From assembly GCA_028695935.1 (NCBI GenBank), contig JAQVHY010000002.1, positions 1 to 61,362 of the forward strand: a DNA stretch of 61,362 nt, given 5' to 3'. This document shows, one piece after another, positions 58,419 to 61,362 of this stretch (positions within the stretch are counted from its first letter, which is position 1; the number at the start of each line of letters is the position of its first letter). Source of the DNA: Desulfobacca sp. (lineage in GTDB: Bacteria; Desulfobacterota; Desulfobaccia; Desulfobaccales; Desulfobaccaceae). The position numbers were made by a program, and so were the translations under genes. The notes under the pieces were generated by a model. That model made no database searches. It was given only the letters and a program-made list of their open reading frames with translations, and had not been told where the DNA came from.

Positions 58419-59123
58419 CTAGACCTCTTCTTTAGCCTCGGATTTCTCCATACTCAAGCCAATGCCCTCGAACAATTCGAAAATGCCATAGCCATACCAC
58501 AGGGTGTAGACCACATAAAACACCAGCATAAAGGTCAACAGCGCCACATTAGCGCCCACACTGGCCGGAACAATGCCGTAGAAATTATAGGCCGGTTCCA
58601 GGGCGCGGCTCATAACCTCAGTAACTACCTTGGCCTGCTTAAATTCCTTCTGTTTGGTCAACGCCGCTTCCATATTTTTAAAGGAGCCCCACCAGTGCTT
58701 TAGAGCTTCCTGGGGATGATATTGATATCGATCCCGCAATTGCTCACCCTGGTTATTAAACATGGCCTCGGCATCGTCCACCGATTGCAGCAGGATATTG
58801 CCCAGGTCGCCGTTGATCTTTAAAACCGGCCCGGCAACTTCCACCTGCGCCCCGGCCTCAGTGTAAAGTAATGCGGTTTTTTGGGCCTGGTAACCGCTTT
58901 CCACCGCCAATTCGACCGCTACCGGAGTGCCGACATATTCCTGGGCCAGTTTGCGCATCTGGGGCATATAGTTACTGGAACCTTTGGCCAGCGAGTTAAA
59001 GAAATTGTCAGAGTATTCCAAGCCATTCTGTCTGTCGCCATAGATTGGCAAAAAGATCAGAACCAGGACCACGACAAACGAGACCAGTAACAAGATCCCC
59101 TTCCAAAGTTTTGCGGTATTCAT
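58419..59123 (-). CDS. Membrane protein with an extracytoplasmic domain, TauE-associated
   Basis: 234 residues. Hydrophobic helices lie at about 9-28 and 188-212, with a soluble helical domain between them that should be periplasmic (GNILLQSVDDAEAMFNNQGE region). A charged cytoplasmic tail, SMEKSEAKEEV, ends it. I do not know a characterised relative. It begins three bases after the TauE/SafE stop, so it is probably an accessory subunit of that transporter or a sensor part of the same system. Confidence 0.72.
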   Translation of the reverse strand: MNTAKLWKGILLLVSFVVVLVLIFLPIYGDRQNGLEYSDNFFNSLAKGSSNYMPQMRKLAQEYVGTPVAVELAVESGYQAQKTALLYTEAGAQVEVAGPVLKINGDLGNILLQSVDDAEAMFNNQGEQLRDRYQYHPQEALKHWWGSFKNMEAALTKQKEFKQAKVVTEVMSRALEPAYNFYGIVPASVGANVALLTFMLVFYVVYTLWYGYGIFELFEGIGLSMEKSEAKEEV

Positions 59124-59126
59124 ATC

Positions 59127-60437
59127 TTAACCTACCTCCTCAGCCAGCTTTGCAGGTTTTTCCTGGCCTTTCAATTTACCCAGGTTCTTAAAGAACATAG
59201 CAAATACCCAGATAGCAAAAACGCTGACAATCAGGAAGAAGATTAGCAAGCCGATAAAATCAATGGTTCGGGCTAACCCCTTCGAGATGGAGATGTACTC
59301 CATGGCGCTCAATTTGCTGGGCAAGGCAAACAACCGATTAATAAATCCGGCCAGAATGGCTATGGCATAAAATCCCCGGATATAGATGCCCTTGACCACC
59401 TTGGTGGTCAGCGCGCCGATTTGAATACCCAGCAAAGATCCCAACAGCATACCCAAGGCCAGGGTGTAAAAGATAAAGCCATAAATGGCATACTGCGAGA
59501 TGGCGGCAAAGCCGGCGGTGAAGATAATCTGCAAGATATCCGTACCTACGGTGGTAAAAGACGAGACCCCCAAGATGTAAACGAAAATCGGGAAGGTCAA
59601 AAAGCCGCCGCCCACGCCCATGATCGCCGCCACCAGGCCAACGAAGGCACCGCAGATGGCGACGAAGACTCCCGAAATGCGATTGCCCCCGGGGACGACA
59701 TCCTCGTCGAAGGTAATCACCGGCGGCACCTTGACCGCCTGCAGCTTCTGAGCCAAACCGGTCGTGGCCGGAGTGGGCGGTTTAGCCACTTTCTCCTCAT
59801 CCGGAGACAGGGTGCGATGTTCCCGCCCGGCTTTCTGGAGCCGCAGAAAATCAGTCATGGCGTAGATGCCCAAAAATCCTAGCAGGAAGACATAGACCAG
59901 ACTGATGAAGAGATCGCTCATAACCGGGTTAAATTCGTAGATCGCCCGGTTAATGCCTCCCCCCACCACGACCCCGGCAATCGAGCCCACCAGGAAGGCC
60001 AGCGCCAGCTTGACCGAGACATTGCCTAGCTTCCTATGCACCGCGGTCCCCATGATGGCCTTGGCGAAGATGTGGAAGAGATCAGTGCCCACCGCCAGAA
60101 TCCCTTTAATCCCCGCACTCATCAAAGCCGGGGTGATGATAAAGCCCCCGCCGGCCCCGATGCAACCGGTAATCAGGCCGGCGCACATGCCAATGAAGAT
60201 GGTAACGATAAAGATGGAAGTGGAATAAAACGCCGGAGCATAGGCTTTTTTGCCACCCAGCACGTCTCCGGCGGCCCAGGAGTACCCCAGGAATGCCAAG
60301 ACCGGCAGACACATGATCAGCAAGATGAGCAGTTTCTTGCGGGACCGCAGGATATTCGTGGAAGTTTCAATCTCCCACCTGGCGTGGGCCTCAGAGGCCG
60401 TCTGCAACATGTTAAAAAGTTTTCGTCCTGTCTTCAT
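59127..60437 (-). CDS. TauE/SafE family transporter
   Basis: 436 residues. The family repeats are plain: GMCAGLITGCIGAGGGFIIT in the first half and LVAAIMGVGGGFLTFPIFVY in the second, with TDLFHIF and TDILQIIF at matching places. About nine membrane helices are predicted, preceded by a 30-residue cytoplasmic start and split by a 65-residue cytoplasmic loop. TauE/SafE proteins export sulfite, sulfoacetate or related organosulfur anions; the substrate here is not shown. GAGGTAAGGT precedes the ATG. It leads a unit with the 234-residue membrane protein. Confidence 0.9.
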   Translation of the reverse strand: MKTGRKLFNMLQTASEAHARWEIETSTNILRSRKKLLILLIMCLPVLAFLGYSWAAGDVLGGKKAYAPAFYSTSIFIVTIFIGMCAGLITGCIGAGGGFIITPALMSAGIKGILAVGTDLFHIFAKAIMGTAVHRKLGNVSVKLALAFLVGSIAGVVVGGGINRAIYEFNPVMSDLFISLVYVFLLGFLGIYAMTDFLRLQKAGREHRTLSPDEEKVAKPPTPATTGLAQKLQAVKVPPVITFDEDVVPGGNRISGVFVAICGAFVGLVAAIMGVGGGFLTFPIFVYILGVSSFTTVGTDILQIIFTAGFAAISQYAIYGFIFYTLALGMLLGSLLGIQIGALTTKVVKGIYIRGFYAIAILAGFINRLFALPSKLSAMEYISISKGLARTIDFIGLLIFFLIVSVFAIWVFAMFFKNLGKLKGQEKPAKLAEEVG

Positions 60438-60778
60438 AAAAGACCTTACCTCCTCTTGATGAAATCATAAATATTATTCCCGCTCCGCTGCCGACCTACA
60501 GCATGAGCCAAGAGCCTTCCCCTTTTTACTTGAGCAATGGCCGTGCCAGGAGAGGCCAAGCTCCTTATTAAGTTAAGTATTTGATATAATTTATCATTAT
60601 TTTATTAAAGTGATATGCGGCACCAGGGCTCGACTCACTAACTGCCAGTATTTTTGACAAGGTGTAAAAAGGGCCAGGTGGATTAGCCGCGGGGGAGGAA
60701 GGAGCTTGACATCAAGAAAAATACCCTATAACATAAGTGTGCTTGCCATAAGCTGCCCTGTGGTGTGAGGCCTGAACC
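60438..60778. other. Divergent promoter region between two TauE/SafE units
   Basis: A 341-base gap, AT-rich around 60580-60620. It holds a good plus-strand promoter at 60706-60734. I could not settle on a minus-strand promoter. No gene is visible. Confidence 0.45.
60706..60734 (+). promoter_or_regulatory. Promoter of the second TauE/SafE unit
   Basis: TTGACA (60706-60711), 17 bases and TAACAT (60729-60734), about 45 bases before the start of the small plus-strand gene; TATAAC with a 15-base spacer is an overlapping alternative. Confidence 0.55.
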
Positions 60779-60967
60779 GTGAGATTCTTAGCGTGGTTAG
60801 CGGAAATTTCCCAAAGTGCGGCGCCGCCGGGCCAGCCCTTTGCCCCTCAATGGCTTTATGTCGCCTTAGCCCTGGTAATTCCGGCGCTGGTCGGAGTAGG
60901 GCTAGCTTTTTTTATGAACGCCATCGAAAGGGCCTCGGGGATGAAATTCGGCGGCGGTAGTGTTTAA
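60779..60967 (+). CDS. Small single-helix membrane protein
   Basis: 62 residues from a GTG with GAGG about eight bases before it. One membrane helix lies at residues 26-46 (LYVALALVIPALVGVGLAFF); the short ends are polar. It starts the plus-strand unit and ends 15 bases before the next TauE/SafE gene, so it is probably an accessory peptide of that transporter. I recognise no family. Confidence 0.55.
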   Translation: MRFLAWLAEISQSAAPPGQPFAPQWLYVALALVIPALVGVGLAFFMNAIERASGMKFGGGSV

Positions 60968-60982
60968 CGGGCCCAACCCCCG

Positions 60983-61362
60983 ATGATGATTCCCTTACCG
61001 CTAGCAAGTTATTGGCACCAACACCTGCATCCGGAGCTTACCCGCTTGGCGGAGCCGGTACAGGGCTGGTTTTACACCATCCAGCCTCCGGGCGATCTGC
61101 TGGTCAATCTCTGGGCCCTGATCGGCTTGGGTTTGATCGTCGGCCTGCTGGCCGGCTTTTTCGGGGTGGGCGGCGGCTTTGTGATGACCCCCTTACTCAA
61201 TCTGATCGCTAACGTGCCATACAATGTGGCCGTCGTCACCGATCTGACCCAGATGGTGGGGACCGCCACCATTGCCAATCTGCGACAACGCGGGTTTGGC
61301 TATGTGGATTATAAGCTGGCTCTGTTGATGTTGCTGGGCAGCGTTATTGGCGTAGAAACCGG
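60983..61362 (+). CDS. TauE/SafE family transporter, 5' part (cut by window end)
   Basis: 126 residues are visible before the window ends. After a 36-residue amphipathic start comes the TauE/SafE signature LIVGLLAGFFGVGGGFVMTP, then VAVVTDLTQMVGTATIANLR and YKLALLMLLGSVIGVETG, which match the family's first repeat closely. It has no cytoplasmic start like the minus-strand transporter at 59127. Two tandem ATG codons begin it; I use the first. The divergent pair of TauE/SafE genes around one regulatory region suggests shared control. Confidence 0.88.
   Translation, partial: MMIPLPLASYWHQHLHPELTRLAEPVQGWFYTIQPPGDLLVNLWALIGLGLIVGLLAGFFGVGGGFVMTPLLNLIANVPYNVAVVTDLTQMVGTATIANLRQRGFGYVDYKLALLMLLGSVIGVET

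Overview
The window reads as bacterial chromosome, about 55-60 % GC over most of its length, from a Gram-negative, probably a member of the Desulfobacterota (former Deltaproteobacteria) related to sulfate reducers. That placement is an inference from gene content and style: rplM-rpsI-argC, a trmD/rplS/rnhB/yraN/rsmI run, RtcB with archease, a CarD/YacL-type pair, cache-domain histidine kinases and TauE/SafE transporters. No rRNA is present to test it.

Left end (1-5968): part of an integrated phage-like or phage-satellite-like element. All its genes lie on the minus strand: a MerR-like regulator, a Cro-like regulator, a primase-polymerase/helicase fusion, a probable replication origin made of two short-repeat arrays around an AT-rich stretch, a terminase-small-subunit-like HTH protein, an AlpA-like HTH protein, a prohead-protease-like protein and an unknown. 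The right boundary is a 50-base 3' fragment of tRNA-Pro(GGG), followed by what looks like the tRNA's original terminator. The intact tRNA and any integrase should lie left of the window.

Core block (6 to 28 kb): an ExeA/GspA-type ATPase with a formylglycine-generating-enzyme-like protein; ribosomal L13/S9, argC, truA; an AT-rich GmrSD-type restriction gene inserted between truA and smpB; EI and HPr of a regulatory PTS; rsmI-yraN-rnhB-rplS-trmD-rimM-khpA-rpsP-ffh; RtcB and archease; an L-cysteine desulfidase-like protein; and a YacP-type NYN nuclease.

Middle block (28 to 49 kb): nucleotide-sugar genes (a thymidylyltransferase and a UDP-sugar epimerase) and several small unknown genes. It also holds a cysteine synthase fused to a full-length cysteinyl-tRNA-synthetase-like domain whose catalytic and zinc motifs are lost, tRNA-Leu(CAA), a Kef-type antiporter and rho. 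The rest is coaE-rluD-YacL, carD, and the xseA-xseB-ispA-dxs isoprenoid operon.

Right block (49.7-61.4 kb): the most unusual locus. Two paralogous PEP-synthase-like proteins have the phospho-histidine domain but carry a shared, unassigned C-terminal domain in place of the PEP/pyruvate barrel. They flank a cache/PAS histidine kinase and two receiver-only response regulators. One paralogue has lost most of its ATP-binding domain. Next to them are a two-TM membrane protein, a TauE/SafE transporter, and a divergent second TauE/SafE gene cut by the window end. I read this as a candidate signalling and transport module.

Three kinds of intergenic repeat recur: a ~170 bp element with terminal inverted repeats (three copies), a ~133 bp element with heptamer ends (two copies), and tandem 7-mers in several other gaps.
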